This document shows positions 1 to 10,960 of a stretch of 64,000 bases of DNA, one piece after another. The position numbers were made by a program, and so were the translations under genes. Source of the stretch: Musa acuminata AAA Group (Eukaryota; Streptophyta; Magnoliopsida; Zingiberales; Musaceae); contig NC_088359.1 of NCBI RefSeq assembly GCF_036884655.1, positions 15,109,501-15,173,500 on the forward strand, written 5' to 3'. The notes beneath the pieces were generated by a model. It was not told the origin of the DNA. It ran no database searches and saw only the letters and a program-made list of their open reading frames with translations. Numbering within the stretch: the first letter of the stretch is position 1; every line of letters begins with the position of its first letter.

Positions 1-268
1 AGGCCAACCACCTTTTACAGCTTTTCTCCTTTTGTCGGGTTTAGGAGACAACCCTTATAAGTTTCGCTCCTCTTTCTTAGATGGTTACAAGGCTAAGAGA
101 TGAAGGAGGAGAACTCTAACTTTTACAACACTTTAAGGTTCAAGAACACAAGATTTGCTAATAGATTTCGTACCCTTTCATGTAGGAAAGGATGGGGTTT
201 TTATAGGCCCCAATGGCTTTAAAAATGGAGCCAAAAAGTGTCTAATCCCGGATTTCCGGGGTCCTAGC
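1..268 (-). repeat. SIRE-like LTR fragment at window edge
   Basis: This stretch matches 30651-30918, part of the SIRE-C 3' LTR, with no difference that I can find by eye. It carries the reversed TATA region (ttttataggcccc near 199-211). The match stops abruptly after 'gtcctagc', where Gypsy-1 leader sequence begins. It is a truncated LTR in minus orientation that probably continues to the left of the window. Confidence 0.85.
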
Positions 269-540
269 CCATAGGTTGCCATCACCGCAGCCTCAACCCC
301 GCTGCCCGGCGATTGCCTCTTGGGTCGCAGCAGTAGTAGCCATATCGACGCAGTCACCTTCCAGCCTCGACGCTCTCACCCCATGCAGCAACAGAAACAG
401 AGCATCAACTCTTCCTCCAATGCAGCGATCGTAGCACTGCCCTCGACATCCACCTTCTCAGCAACTTTGCATCAACAATGCTGATGCCCTTAACTGACAT
501 CAAAAACAGGAGTTGAGATTACAGATTTGCAGTCATACAT

Positions 541-1328
541 AATGGATACTAATAATTCAGTGAAAGCACTAATGGAAGCATTGAAAACCAGAATTGAGAA
601 TCATCTACAAGAAACCCTTCATGATCTCAAAAAGAGCCTAATGGAGAGCCTCAGCAAATTTCAATAAGATGGGGGCTCAAGTTCTACGTTGCACAGATAT
701 GAAAATACAGGAAAAAGGCCCCAAGATTGTGACACAAATTACTCACACATGAAGGTGGAATTTCGTAGATGGAAAGATGGAGATCTGACCAATTGGATCT
801 CTAAGGGACAAAATTTTTTTCTGGCATTTTCACAGAACTCCAGAAGAATCCAAGGTAGAAGTGGTCTCAATCCAGCTCGAGGGAGATGCACTCCAGTGGT
901 ACGATTGGTATGAAACTGTCTACGGAGTTCCTTTGTGAGAGAAGTTCAAAAGAGAGCTTCTTGTTCGATTTGGCCCATCCGAATATGAGAATGTTGATGG
1001 CTAGCTCACCAAAATTCGTCAAACTTCCACAGTGTTGGAATATTAGAGTAGATTTGAAAGATTGTTAAATCAAGCTAGAGATTGGTCGGAACAATAACTT
1101 CTGGATTCATTTATTGAAGGGCTTAATCCAGAGATTCGATGTGAAGTTAAAGCTCGTCAACCCCGCACCATGATAGCTGCGATTTCATTTACATGCCTGC
1201 ATGAGGAAAAAATCAGCATGGAATATCATCAAAACAGAGGTGTCAATAAACAGGTGATCAGCAAGCAGCACACCCCATCTACTCCTAGTCGAAATCCTAT
1301 CACTTACAGACTAACCCAAGAAGATCTT
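541..1328 (+). pseudogene. Gypsy-1 gag (5' part), broken
   Basis: Translation begins with MDTNNSVKALMEALKTR at 541 and meets a stop (TAA at 667-669). It resumes in several frames with typical Gypsy gag motifs: a 'VEFRRWKDGDLTNWIS' block near 750-810, then matches to 'LEGDALQWYDWYE' near 870-915 and 'SFIEGLNPEIRCEVKARQP' near 1105-1165. Several frameshifts break the frame, so no full protein is possible. The capsid-like retrotransposon gag fold is inferred from similarity to the Gypsy-2 gag at 32938-33990. The gene is cut at 1328 by the insertion of Copia-A and continues at 10961. Confidence 0.75.
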
Positions 1329-1333
1329 AAAGA
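1329..1333. repeat. Target-site duplication AAAGA (left) of Copia-A
   Basis: AAAGA lies directly before the terminal TG of the LTR at 1334. The same five bases follow the terminal CA at 10955 (copy at 10956-10960). A 5-bp duplication is the normal footprint of LTR-retrotransposon integration. Confidence 0.9.
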
Positions 1334-1831
1334 TGTAAGAAATCACTGAAACAAACTTGTGTTTCTAAATCATTATAATAGAAACACAATAAAAACTAAT
1401 GCGGAAACAAAATAGCGTACCTCCAACCATTATTGTCAAAAATTTATGTAGAGGTTTCTTCTTGAACTTTGGCACTTCTCGGCTCAGAACTCTCGCTTTA
1501 GATGGTGTTGGAAAGCCTTTTTGCTTCAAAGAGATGATTGAGCCCAAGGACCAAAATCCTCATGTATATAAATGTTCTCCCATCGAGAACATTTATCATC
1601 ACCAATTCATAACATTCAAGAATTAATCCAAATTTATAATGTTTGGACCATAATGAAGAACTTTAATGATATTAAATATTTAATTTAATAATAACAGTTT
1701 CATGTATAAAGAATAAAAAATTGAAATCATTTAAATCATAATAAATGAAGAAATTCATGATAATGAATTATAAATCTTAATGAGAATAGTTATATTATTA
1801 TTAAATTAGATATTTAATAATAACGATTACA
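1334..1831 (-). repeat. Copia-A 3' LTR
   Basis: It runs from TGTAAGAAATCACTGAAAC to ...AACGATTACA and pairs with 10458-10955, with scattered substitutions between the two. On the minus strand it contains a TATATA-type box near 1563-1570. The next bases to the right, read on the minus strand, form a purine-rich tract (ccaagtgggagaa), the expected polypurine tract for plus-strand priming. Confidence 0.9.
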
Positions 1832-2109
1832 TTCTCCCACTTGGTCCATACGTTTATCTTAATAATTTGAATTAATCTTTCTCGAACAACTTTCTTAAGA
1901 AATAAATACATGAATCATAGCGATAAGTCCTCTAAGAGCGAGTATTATCATCCATATATCACGATGTATTTAGTTTCTTAATCTTAATGTGGTAATATTA
2001 CTTAATGAATAAACCTTATGTTTATTCTTGGTCCAGTAACAATATATTTTCTCAAAATAATGTGCAGATGAATGAGAAAATATCACAATATATAAGAGTT
2101 TCAATATCA
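1832..2109. other. Copia-A PPT and 3' untranslated spacer
   Basis: AT-rich sequence between the RNase H stop and the 3' LTR. The polypurine tract lies against the LTR. No ORF or RNA structure is recognised here. Confidence 0.6.
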
Positions 2110-2619
2110 TTACAAAGTGGAACCAAGTCCCATTTTCTCTACATGATCCTTGAATTTCAAAGGTAGCATACCTTTAGTCAAAGGATCAGCAATCATTAAT
2201 TCAGTGCTAATATGCTCAATAATCACTTTCTTTTCTTTTACACATTCTCTTATGGCTAAATACTTAATGTCGATGTGTTTACTTCGACTTCGACTTTTAT
2301 TATTTTTAGCCATAAAGATAGCAGCTGAATTATCATAGAAAGTTTTTAATGACCTAGAAATAGAATCCATGATTCTAAGCCTAAAAATGAAACTCTTAAG
2401 CCATACACCATGTGAAGTAACCTCAAAACTGGAGAGAAACTCAGCTTCCATTGTATAAGTAGCAGTCAAGGTCTGTTTAGCGCTTTTCCAAGAAATAGCT
2501 CCACCAGCCATCATAAAAATATTTCCTATTGTTGATTTACAAGAATCAACACAATCGACGAAGTCTGAATCTGAGTAACCAATCACATCTAGATTGTTTG
2601 TATGTCTATACATAAGCAT
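2110..2619 (-). pseudogene. Copia-A RNase H (fragment, open over 169 codons)
   Basis: This is the C-terminal RNase H domain of Copia polyprotein. Visible landmarks in order are 'GYSDSDFVDC' (first catalytic Asp), 'SWKSAKQT', 'TMEAEF' (catalytic Glu), 'DNSAAI' (catalytic Asp), 'KHIDIKY' and 'IADPLTKG'. The apparent start Met is internal to the old polyprotein. It is separated from its RT (6382 onward) by the solo LTR at 2747-6376. It ends with a stop about 280 bp from the 3' LTR, the usual position. Confidence 0.85.
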
Positions 2620-2741
2620 GTAATCTTTGGTTCCTTATAAATACCTCATCACTTTTTTTACAACTCTCCAATGGTCCATACTTGGATTACTCTGATATTG
2701 ACCTAGCATCCCCACAATAAATGCAATATCATGTCTAGTAC

Positions 2742-2746
2742 AGACC
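2742..2746. repeat. Target-site duplication AGACC (left) of the solo LTR
   Basis: AGACC directly precedes TGTAATAT at 2747; its partner at 6377-6381 follows GCGTGACA. Confidence 0.85.
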
Positions 2747-2898
2747 TGTAATATCCCTCACTTTTAAAACTTATTAATAAAGATTTATTTATAAATCGGA
2801 GGACCTATATGTAAATATGGAAATTTCAAGGACTAAACTGTTAAGTTGTAAAAAGAAGAAAATAAAGAAAACCGAAAACTTCGGTTTTATCCCACCGC

Positions 2899-4090
2899 CT
2901 CCCACGCTCTCTCTGTTTCTTCGAGAAACAGAGAGAAGCGGTGGGGCGTGGGGAGAAGAAGAAGAGAAGTAGAGGGAGAAGAGAAGAAGAGGGAAAAGAA
3001 GAGAGGAAGAAGAGGGAGAAGAGAAGAAAAGAAGAAGTAGAAGAGAGGGAAGATGGAGAGGAGAAAGAGAGGCAGCTGCAGCAGCTAGGGCTGCAGCACC
3101 TCTGTTTCCCGCAGGTGGAAACAGAGGAGAGGATGTGTGGGGCATTGAGGATGAAAAGGGAAGAAGAAGAAGAAGAAGAAGAGAGGAGGATAGCTGCGGC
3201 AAGGCTGCAGCGAGGAGGTGTGTCGCCTTGGGGAGGAAAAGGGAAGAGGAGAAGAAGAGAAGGAGAAGAAGAGGGAAAAGAGAGGGAAGAGGGAGAGGAA
3301 CGAGAGGTGGCAGCAGATAGAGCTGCAGCACCTCTGTTTCCTGCAGGTGGAAACAGAGAAGAGGTGTGGGGCGTTCGAAGAGGAGAAGAAGGAGAAGAGG
3401 AAGAGAAGAAGAAGAGGAAGCAGGAGAAGAGGTTGTGATACCTCTGTTTCCTGCAGAGGAAACAGAGGAGAGGGTGTGTGTGATGCCGGGGAGGAGGAGG
3501 GAAGAAGAAGAGGAGAAGAAGAAAAGAAAGGAAGAAGGGAAGGAGAGGAAGAAGAGAAGGGAAAGAAGGGGCTGCGGCTGCGGCGATGGCAGCTGCAGTT
3601 GGAAGAGAAGAAGGAGAGGAAGATGAGCAAGGGAGGAAGAAGAGGTTGTGGTCGTGGCTGCGGCCGCGACTGCAGCAGTTGCAGCTGGGAAAAAGGAGAA
3701 GGAAAGGAAGGAGAAGAGAAAGGGAAGGAGAGGAAGAAGAGAGGAAGAGGAGAAGGGGTGGCAGCAGCAGCTGGAAGAGAAGGAGAGGAAGTAGAGCAGG
3801 AGAGGAAGAAGAGGCTGCGGTTGTGGTGGCTGCGGCCATGGCTGCGACTGCGACTGCGACTGCGGCAGTTGCAGCTGGGAAAGAAAAGAAAGGAAAGGGG
3901 GGAAAAAGGGGTTGTGGACGGGATTGCGGCCGCAGCGGCAGCGACTGCGTATGCAGCAGTTATGTCTGCGAGAGAAGGGAGGAAGGAAGTTAGTGCGGTG
4001 GAAGGGGCTGCGATTGTGGCAGCGGCAGCGGCGGCGGCTGTGACAGCTACGTTTGGGAAAGAAAAAGAAGGAATGAGAGTAAGAGAGAGC
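2899..4090 (+). repeat. Purine-rich (GA/GGA) tract with four hairpins
   Basis: About 1.2 kb of plus strand is mostly A and G, built of GAAGAG/GGAGAA motifs with CTGCGGC/CAGCAG islands. Four inverted repeats interrupt the lower half. The arms are 2909-2920 with 2924-2935 (12 bp), 3099-3109 with 3117-3127 (11 bp), 3331-3340 with 3349-3358 (10 bp) and 3441-3451 with 3458-3468 (11 bp). All share the arm CTCTGTTTC/GAAACAGAG. The mirror-like purine runs could form triplex (H-DNA) structures; that is inference. Confidence 0.8.
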
Positions 4091-5112
4091 AGGTGACTGT
4101 GCCTCGATGTTCGACACGTGGTGTAGTTGCGAAGAAAGGAAGAAAACGGGAGCACAAAATGAAACAGAGAGAGGACACGGAGGAAAAGTAGAAGGATTTG
4201 GGCTGGCACCTTCTTTGGATCTTCGGATCGAAATCTTTGAAAGGCAAGTTTCCTGCTTGTTTCGATCCTTTCTATTGCAAATGTTTCGATCCTTTCTATT
4301 GCAAGTTCCCTGATCGTTTCTCCTATAATTGCTCTGATATGTCTTATTGCAAGTATCCTGATCTTTCCTCACTGCCATTTTTATCTCTACATTTGCTTTG
4401 AATATGAGGAACTTTAAATTGTTCTAGCCTTGCATTTGTTATATCTCCTGTTTAGACGTAACGATTCGAATCTGTGCAACTTTTGAGATTCTGACCTTTT
4501 GATACCGAGCTGCCTATTAGTCTTTGTTGGAAACTCTGATTTGTTCAAAAGTGATTTCATTGGAAACTAGACTCGTAGACCTTTCCTTGATATATGGATT
4601 GAAAGATTTGGAATCCAAACACCTGTCCAGTTATCTGTTGAATATGACATTATGAATTCTGCCAACAGAGATTTTGTTCTACGACACTTGCTTACCAAAT
4701 TATTTGTAACTCTCTCTGTTGGACAGTTCAATTCATATGAAGCCTGTCTTATCTGAAAGTATTATCCAATGATTATTTCTGAGTAAATTGGAGCACGATT
4801 GATAGTTTGAATCATTTGTTCAATGTGCCTTCTGTATTCTGCCAGAAATCGAGCTTTGGTCGATTTCTCATATTCTGGTTTCATTCCTTTGAAAATTGAT
4901 ATCGTTTAGCCTTCTTATTCAATTGAGCTTTATATTACTGCTTGAAATTCTTGTATACTCTTGATTCCATTTCATTCCTAAAATGAATACTTTTGTGAGA
5001 GATTTGTTCCTTGCATCACATTGCTTTTGAAAAGGCACATGTACGTTTGGTTGTTCCGCGTGTGCTTCCGTTATATGCTACTTATTGTTGAAACTGCCTT
5101 CTTGTACTCTGG

Positions 5113-5280
5113 TGTGTGGGATTGTCTGGACCTTTGCCAGAAATGGTAAAGGGTATGCGCTGATTTGCCCGCTTTGTGGGGTCCCGCTATGTGGGATATT
5201 CTGGACCTTTGCCAGAAATGGTAAAGGGTATGCGCTTATTGCCCGCTATGTGGGGTCCCGCTATGTGGGATATTCTGGAT
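5113..5280 (+). repeat. 75-bp tandem repeat in the solo LTR
   Basis: The block containing 'ctggacctttgccagaaatg' starts at 5126 and recurs at 5201, a 75-bp period, in about two and a bit copies. The copies carry GC-rich 'ggtcccgctatgtggg' segments. No coding content. Confidence 0.8.
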
Positions 5281-5483
5281 GAATCACATTTTGACTGAGA
5301 TCCCACTACACCTTCTGTATGTTTGATATGATATCCAGAGCTTTGGTTATGTGTTTCTGTACATGCTTTGGATAAGATTGATATGTTTGCAACGTCAAAG
5401 ACGACGTTTGAGCTTCTGTACGATATTTGTTTTTGTTATGCTCTGAAATGCTTCATTCACTGATAATATGCTTCGAAATGTTC

Positions 5484-5700
5484 CATATGTCGTTGATATG
5501 TTCCGGAACATTTCATCTGCCATTGATATGCTCCAATTACTCTGTGCTCCATTTGCTATGAACTGATATGTTCTGAAATGTCCTATCTGCCATTGATATG
5601 CTCCCATTACTCTGTGCTCCATTTGCTATGAACTGATATGTTCTGAAATGTCCTATCTGCCATTGATATGTTCCAATTACTCTATGCTCCATTCGTTATG
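5484..5700 (+). repeat. 70-bp tandem repeat in the solo LTR
   Basis: 'aactgatatgttctgaaatg' occurs at 5561 and 5631, with a diverged third copy upstream. Each copy contains 'ctgccattgatatgctcc' and 'ctctgtgctccatttgctat'. Non-coding satellite-like block. Confidence 0.75.
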
Positions 5701-6381
5701 GATCAAATATGTTTTGAATGACATGATACGTATGATTTGGTATCTATTGAGATGGTATCCTTGAGAATTCTTGTATTCTGCCTTGCATTATGATACCTTA
5801 CTCGTTTGAAACCGTTCCTTTTGTTCTGAATATGCTTTGTCACTTGCTGAGCCGTTTTTGGCTCACTCCGTTGTTATATAAATCTTTCAGGTCAACTTGT
5901 CACTCTTCGAGATGTTTGATTTGGGCTGAGGCAGTGGATAGCTATTCAGAATTATGGGCAAGTCTGGGTGGTTATTATGATATTGTTGTATAAGTATGTT
6001 TTGTATGTAATGAAATATTGTCGATGAACCGAAATGGATATACTGTGTAAAAGTGTTAGGAGATCTCTCTTATTTGGAATTTCAGAATGTTAAGTCTAAT
6101 TTATGATGATACGAACTTGTGGTGAATAGTTGGAGTTCTGATTGTATAATTTATTTAGCTTGTGGATTTATAAATATTGTTCATGTTTGTCAAGTTGGCT
6201 TGGGTTGCCATAAATGTGAATTATCGAGTGATGTGATATATGATGTTAAAATGCACAGGTTTTATGGATGTGAATTTGATTGAATGTTTTTCAGTGTCCT
6301 CAAACGTTAGTTTGGATCTTGGATTGGTCTGTGATGAAATTTTTAAAAATCATGGATATATTTGAGGGGCGTGACAAGACC

Positions 6382-7050
6382 TGAGCAAACATAAGGCTTC
6401 CTACGACAAAAGCATATGAGATGTTTTTCATTGATTCCCTTTCAAAGTTATTCTTTGGGCATTGGTTCAAATTTAACCTATCACCTTTCATAATGGGAGC
6501 AATACTTGGTGAATAATCCTTCATCCGGAATCTTTCTAAAAGTTTATCAATATAGGTTTCTTGTGATAGACCTAAAATGTCTCGAGGTCTATCTCTATGG
6601 ATTTTAATGTCAATGACATAAGATGCTTCACCCATATCCTTCATATCAAAATTTTTAGAAAGGAAATGTTTCACCTCATGTAGCAAACCCTTATCGTTGG
6701 TTGCAAGCAAAATATCATCTACATATAAAACAAGGAAACATATTTTACTCCCACTAATCTTCTAGTATATGCATTGATCCATGGGATTTTCAACAAATCC
6801 GAATGAAGAAATCACTTCATGAAATTTAAAATTTCATTGGCGGGAGGCTTGTTTTAAGTCGTATATAGACTTCCTAAGCTTGCAAACCAAGTGTTCACTA
6901 ATGCTAGAGAAGAAACCTTCAGGTTGTTTCATATAAACCTCTTCCTCTAGATCTCTATTAAGAAATATCATTTTTCACATCCATTTGTTGCAATTTAAGG
7001 TCAAAATGAGCAACTAATGCCAAAATTATACGTAGAGAATCTTTTTTAGA
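6382..7050 (-). pseudogene. Copia-A reverse transcriptase, C-terminal two-thirds, broken
   Basis: The catalytic box 'LYVDDILLA' is readable, with its YVDD codons at 6714-6725. It is followed by an open segment (6710-6382) with 'DMKDMGEASYVI' and 'LGLSQETYIDKLLERF', typical of Copia RT. Upstream on the minus strand the frame is interrupted by stops and small indels. The open frame runs on into the solo LTR only by chance; the real join to RNase H is on the other side, at 2741. Confidence 0.8.
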
Positions 7051-7599
7051 TATAAGAGAAAACGTCTCCGTATAATTGATTCCCTCTTTTTGAGTAAATC
7101 CCTTTGCAATAAGTCTTGCCTTGTACCTCTCAATGTTGCCTATCGAATCTTTCTTAGTTTTAAAGACTCATTTGCAACCAATAGCCTTTGCTTCATTAGG
7201 CAACTCTACAAGATCCTAGACTCCATTGCTCATCATGGAATTCATCTCTTCTTTCATGGCATCATGCCATAAATTTGATTCTTTGCAACTCATGGCTTGT
7301 AAAAATGTTTTAGGATCATTTTTTGCTCCAATATTATAATCAGATTCTTATAGATATACAACATAATCACTAGGAATTACTGATATTTTATTTTTAGTAG
7401 ATCTTCTTAATGTTGTACCAATGGTTCCTTGAGTAACTTGTGGTTCAACTAGTTGTTCAGGAGCTTATTGTAATTCCTGAACTACTTAATCTATTAGAAT
7501 ACTATCAACAACTTGTGGAATTTCAATGATTGGTTGTTCAGCACTAGTTTGTACTTGAGGAGTGCTATGAACTATAACCAATCTATCATTTGATGTGGA
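7051..7599 (-). pseudogene. Copia-A integrase-to-RT linker, degenerate
   Basis: This corresponds to the low-conservation region between the integrase C-terminus and the RT core of Copia polyproteins. I see RT N-terminal-like fragments near 7100-7250 on the minus strand but no continuous frame. Assignment rests on position. Confidence 0.5.
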
Positions 7600-8780
7600 A
7601 AGTTGAGATTATATATGATCATGTGTGGTAACTATGGTCCTGAAATGATCGCTCCCACTAATCACATCATCCATAAGAAATTTAGCGTTTCTTGATTCCA
7701 CAATCCTAGTTATGTGAGATGGACAATAAAATCTATAACCTTTAGACTTTTCGGCATATCCAATGAAATACCCACTAATAGTCCTCGGGTCCAATTTATT
7801 CTTTTGTGGATTATATATCCTGACTTCAGACGGACATCTCCAAATGCGCATATGTCGCAAACTCGGTTTCCAACCTTTCCACAATTCAAATGGTGTCTTT
7901 TATACAGCCTTGATTGGAACTCGGTTTAATATATACACAGTCGTCTTTAGTGCTTTAGTCCACAAGAACTTAGGAAGATTGGAGTTGCTAAGTATACTCC
8001 ACACTATGTCTAATAATGTTCGGTTTCTTCTTTCTGCAACACCATTCTGGTATGGAGAACTAGGCATAGTGTATTGGGTAATAATCCCTTGTTCTTAAAT
8101 AAACTTAGCAAAAGGACCAGGTGCTTGTCCATTTTTAGTATATCTGCCATAATATTCTCCACCCCTATCTGGTCTCACAATTTTAATTTGCTTACCACAT
8201 TGGTTCTCAACTTCAGCCTTAATGACTTTGAAGACATCCAATGCTTCATTTTTGTTATGAAGCAAATATATATACATATATCATGAGTAATCATCTATAA
8301 AGGAGATGAAGTATTTCTGATTATGTATGTCCATGACTGGACAACATATATCAGTATGAATTATCTCTAATAAGTCTGAACTTCTATTAGCACCCTTTTT
8401 AGACTTATTGGCCTACTTTCCCTTAATATAGTCCACACAAGTCTTCAAATTAGTAAAATATAGAGTACTATGTACCCCATCTTTAACTAATCTTTTAATT
8501 CTCTCTATGGAGATATGTCCTAATCTCCGATGTCAAAATATAGAGGAGTCTTCATTAATATTACACCTCTTAATGCCAACATGAACATGCATTGAACTTT
8601 GAGTATTATCATTTTGTAATAAAATACGGTAAAGACCATCAGACAAAATACAATTCCCAACACAATCAGAATTATATAATAAATGAAATGATGTATCTTT
8701 AAAATTAAAGGAATACCCAAATGGTATGAGTCTGGAAACAGAAATTAAGTTTCGTAAGAAACTTGGTCCATAAAAGGTCC
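7600..8780 (-). pseudogene. Copia-A integrase, broken
   Basis: Readable minus-strand pieces include 'KIVRPDRGGEYYG' (second Asp of the DDE triad, near 8165-8200), then after an in-frame TAA (just before 8095) 'QNGVAERRNRTL' (catalytic Glu region, near 8020-8050), and 'GYAEKSKGYRFYCP' (near 7725-7770). The N-terminal part near 8400-8700 is scrambled by frameshifts. The enzyme would join cDNA ends to the target; this copy cannot make it. Confidence 0.8.
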
Positions 8781-8783
8781 TTT

Positions 8784-9065
8784 CTATTTTAAAACAAAAC
8801 CACTACTTAAAGTTAAAATGCATGTTCCAATTACTTCCTCATGTGAGCCCATCTTATTTCCTGATAAGATGTTTTGCTCACTTCCCACTAGCTTCCTTAG
8901 GTTTTGTATACCCTGCAAAGAGTTTGTAATATGGATTATTGATCCAGAGTCAATCCACCAGGTATTAATATTAACATTGACCATATTAGATTCATAACAT
9001 ATATATGAGGTTGGTTTACCTTTCTTTTTAAGCCACAGTTGGAATTTTGTGCATTCCTTCTTCAT
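8784..9065 (-). pseudogene. Copia-A protease region (fragment)
   Basis: The frame contains 'WWIDSGSIIHITNS', the Copia aspartic protease active site (Asp-Ser-Gly) with the following His-Ile-Thr-Asn block. Just before it, 'KKECTKFQLWLKKKGK' is probably the remains of a gag zinc knuckle. The frame is lost before integrase. Confidence 0.8.
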
Positions 9066-9140
9066 GTGTCCCTTTCTTTTATAAAAGAAACAACTTGCTT
9101 CTTTCTTGATATCAGCTTGGGGTGGTATTTTACCTTTTCC

Positions 9141-9830
9141 CTACTGATGAGCTTTCTGATTGGCTTGATATTTGTCAGTTTTGTTCTTCCCGCGAGTGGT
9201 AACCACCAATACACTCTCACCCAATTCCATCACTAGCCTCTCTTCTTCTTGAACACACATGGTCATTAATTCATTGATTGCCCATTTGTCCTTATGTGTA
9301 TTGTATGAAATTTTAAAATGACCATATTGAGGTGGAAGGGTGTTCAGAATATAATGCACCAGGAAGGATTCTGACATATTAACCTCAAGTTTGTTAAGTT
9401 GAGCTGCAATATCTCGCATTTGCATTATGTGCTCATGCACACCCTTTATGTTGGTGAGTCTAAGGAATGAAAATTTCATAATAAGGGTACTTGCTAGTGC
9501 CTTTTCCGAAATGACAAATTACTCATCAATAGCTTGTAGCAAGTCTCGGACATTTTCATGCTGGTCAATGGAACCATGTATGCCAGCAGTTATCTTAGTT
9601 TTGATAACATCACGCTAAGTCGATTAGATCGCTCCCATCGCTCATATAACACGATCTCAGTTGGAGTGACTATAGGTGGTTTGTCTTTTCTTATAGCATA
9701 ATCGATATCTATCCACCCTAAATGGAGGAGAACCCTCTCCTTCCATATCTTATAGTTATCACCACTAAGTTCGAGAATATCACATCGAATATTAGAGAAA
9801 TTAACAGTTTGAGAAACTGCATAAAATCAA
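9141..9830 (-). pseudogene. Copia-A gag, broken
   Basis: An open stretch (9479-9141) reads 'MKFSFLRLTNIKGVHEHI', 'LNTLPPQYGHFKISYNTHK' and 'EEERLVMELGES', typical of UBN2-type plant Copia gag. The N-terminal third (9480-9830) has stops and frameshifts but keeps recognisable 'KERVLLHLGWMDIDYA'-type residues. It encoded the nucleocapsid protein packaging element RNA. Confidence 0.8.
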
Positions 9831-10443
9831 ACATGCTTATGTCAAAATTTGAAGCTTAATAGTTTAAATTACATGTTTTACCATTGTGAAACATGCCAAA
9901 AATATGAATCTTATGACATAAAAATTGCTTGTGAGCTAAATTCCTAATTCAAATAGATTCAAATGGTCTTTATGAGAAAACTATCAAATTATATTCTAAT
10001 TCATAATCCTTGTGGGTAAATTATGAAAATAATTTGATATTTTATCTTGATTAATTATATTAAATATAATAAAAGATCCTATGGGATAACAATTATTATA
10101 TAAAATATAATCAATCACAATATGCTGTCTAATTACTTATGTGATCGTTATTTTAACTTTATATATAATTTTAATTAATTTAGGATGCTGTGGCTAATTC
10201 TTAATTAATTAAGATTATATGGATCACTAGACATTTTAAACATAAAAAATTTGCTCATAAGCATAATTTTATATAACTAAATATGCATACATAATATGAG
10301 CATTTTACCGACTAAAATGTTAAAAATGATATTTCCTCATGATTTTCAATAAAATATATCAAGTTTCCAAGAAAAAACCAAAATCAAATCATTTTCATGG
10401 CATAAAAATGAAAACTATTTCGTATCAAGGCAGAGGTCAAAAG
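9831..10443. other. Copia-A untranslated leader
   Basis: About 600 bp of very AT-rich sequence between gag and the PBS. No ORF or recognised motif. Confidence 0.6.
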
Positions 10444-10455
10444 GCTTTGATACCA
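10444..10455 (-). other. Primer-binding site of Copia-A (tRNA-Met)
   Basis: On the minus strand the sequence is TGGTATCAAAGC, two bases after the 5' LTR. It is complementary to the 3' end of plant initiator tRNA-Met (usual site TGGTATCAGAGC) with one mismatch. Confidence 0.85.
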
Positions 10456-10457
10456 AA

Positions 10458-10955
10458 TGTAAGAAATCACTGAAACCAACTTGTGTTTCTAAATCATTAT
10501 AATAGAAACACAATAAAAACTGATACGAAAACAAAATAGCGTACCTCCAACCATTATTGTCAAAAATTTCTGCAGAGTTTTTTTCTTGAACTTTGGCACT
10601 TCTCAGCTCAGAACTCTCGCTTTAGATGGTGTAAGAAAGCCTTTTTGCTTCAAAGAGATGATTGAGCCCAAGGACCAAAATCCTCATATATATAGATGTT
10701 CTCCCATCAAGAACATTTATCATCACCAATTCATAATGTTGAAGAATTAATCTAAATTTATAACTTTTGGACCATAATGAAGAACTTTAATGATATTAAA
10801 TATTTAATTTAATAATAATGGTTTCATGTATAAAGAATAAAAAATTGAAATCATTTAAATCATAATAAATGAAGAAATTCTTGATAATGAATTATGAATC
10901 TTAATGAGAATAGTTATATTATTATTAAATTAGATATTTAATAATAATGGTTACA
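10458..10955 (-). repeat. Copia-A 5' LTR
   Basis: 498 bp, partner of 1334-1831. It is bordered on its right by the second copy of the AAAGA target duplication (10956-10960). Many point differences from its partner suggest the insertion is not recent. Confidence 0.9.
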
Positions 10956-10960
10956 AAAGA

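Larger units (their letters stand above)
2747..6376. mobile_element. 3.63-kb solo LTR inserted in Copia-A
   Basis: The unit begins TGTAATATCCCTC and ends GAGGGGCGTGACA. It is flanked on both sides by AGACC (2742-2746 and 6377-6381), a 5-bp target-site duplication. It has no PBS, PPT or coding domain and no internal copy of its own ends, so a solo LTR left by LTR-LTR recombination of a long-LTR Gypsy-type element is the simplest reading. It holds a long purine-rich tract with hairpins (2899-4090) and two short tandem repeats (5113-5280, 5484-5700). Long ORFs predicted across the purine tract are low-complexity and not genes. Confidence 0.8.
1334..10955 (-). mobile_element. Copia-A: Ty1/Copia element, complete ends, coding regions decayed
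   Basis: Two 498-bp LTRs (1334-1831 and 10458-10955) begin TG and end CA, flanked by AAAGA. On the minus strand the order is 5' LTR, PBS (10444-10455), gag (about 9830-9141), protease (9065-8784), integrase (about 8700-7600), RT (about 7050-6382), RNase H (2619-2110), PPT (rc of ttctcccacttgg, 1832-1844) and 3' LTR. The integrase-before-RT order defines Copia. Every gene carries stops or frameshifts. A 3.6-kb solo LTR is inserted between RT and RNase H. Gag resembles the UBN2-type Copia gag; I do not assign a clade. Confidence 0.9.

Noticed and set aside
2789..4378. 529-codon minus-strand ORF (Ser/Pro/Leu-rich) and several overlapping ORFs
   Set aside because: All lie in the purine-rich tract; the proteins are low-complexity in every frame, as expected from a strand-biased repeat, with no domain.
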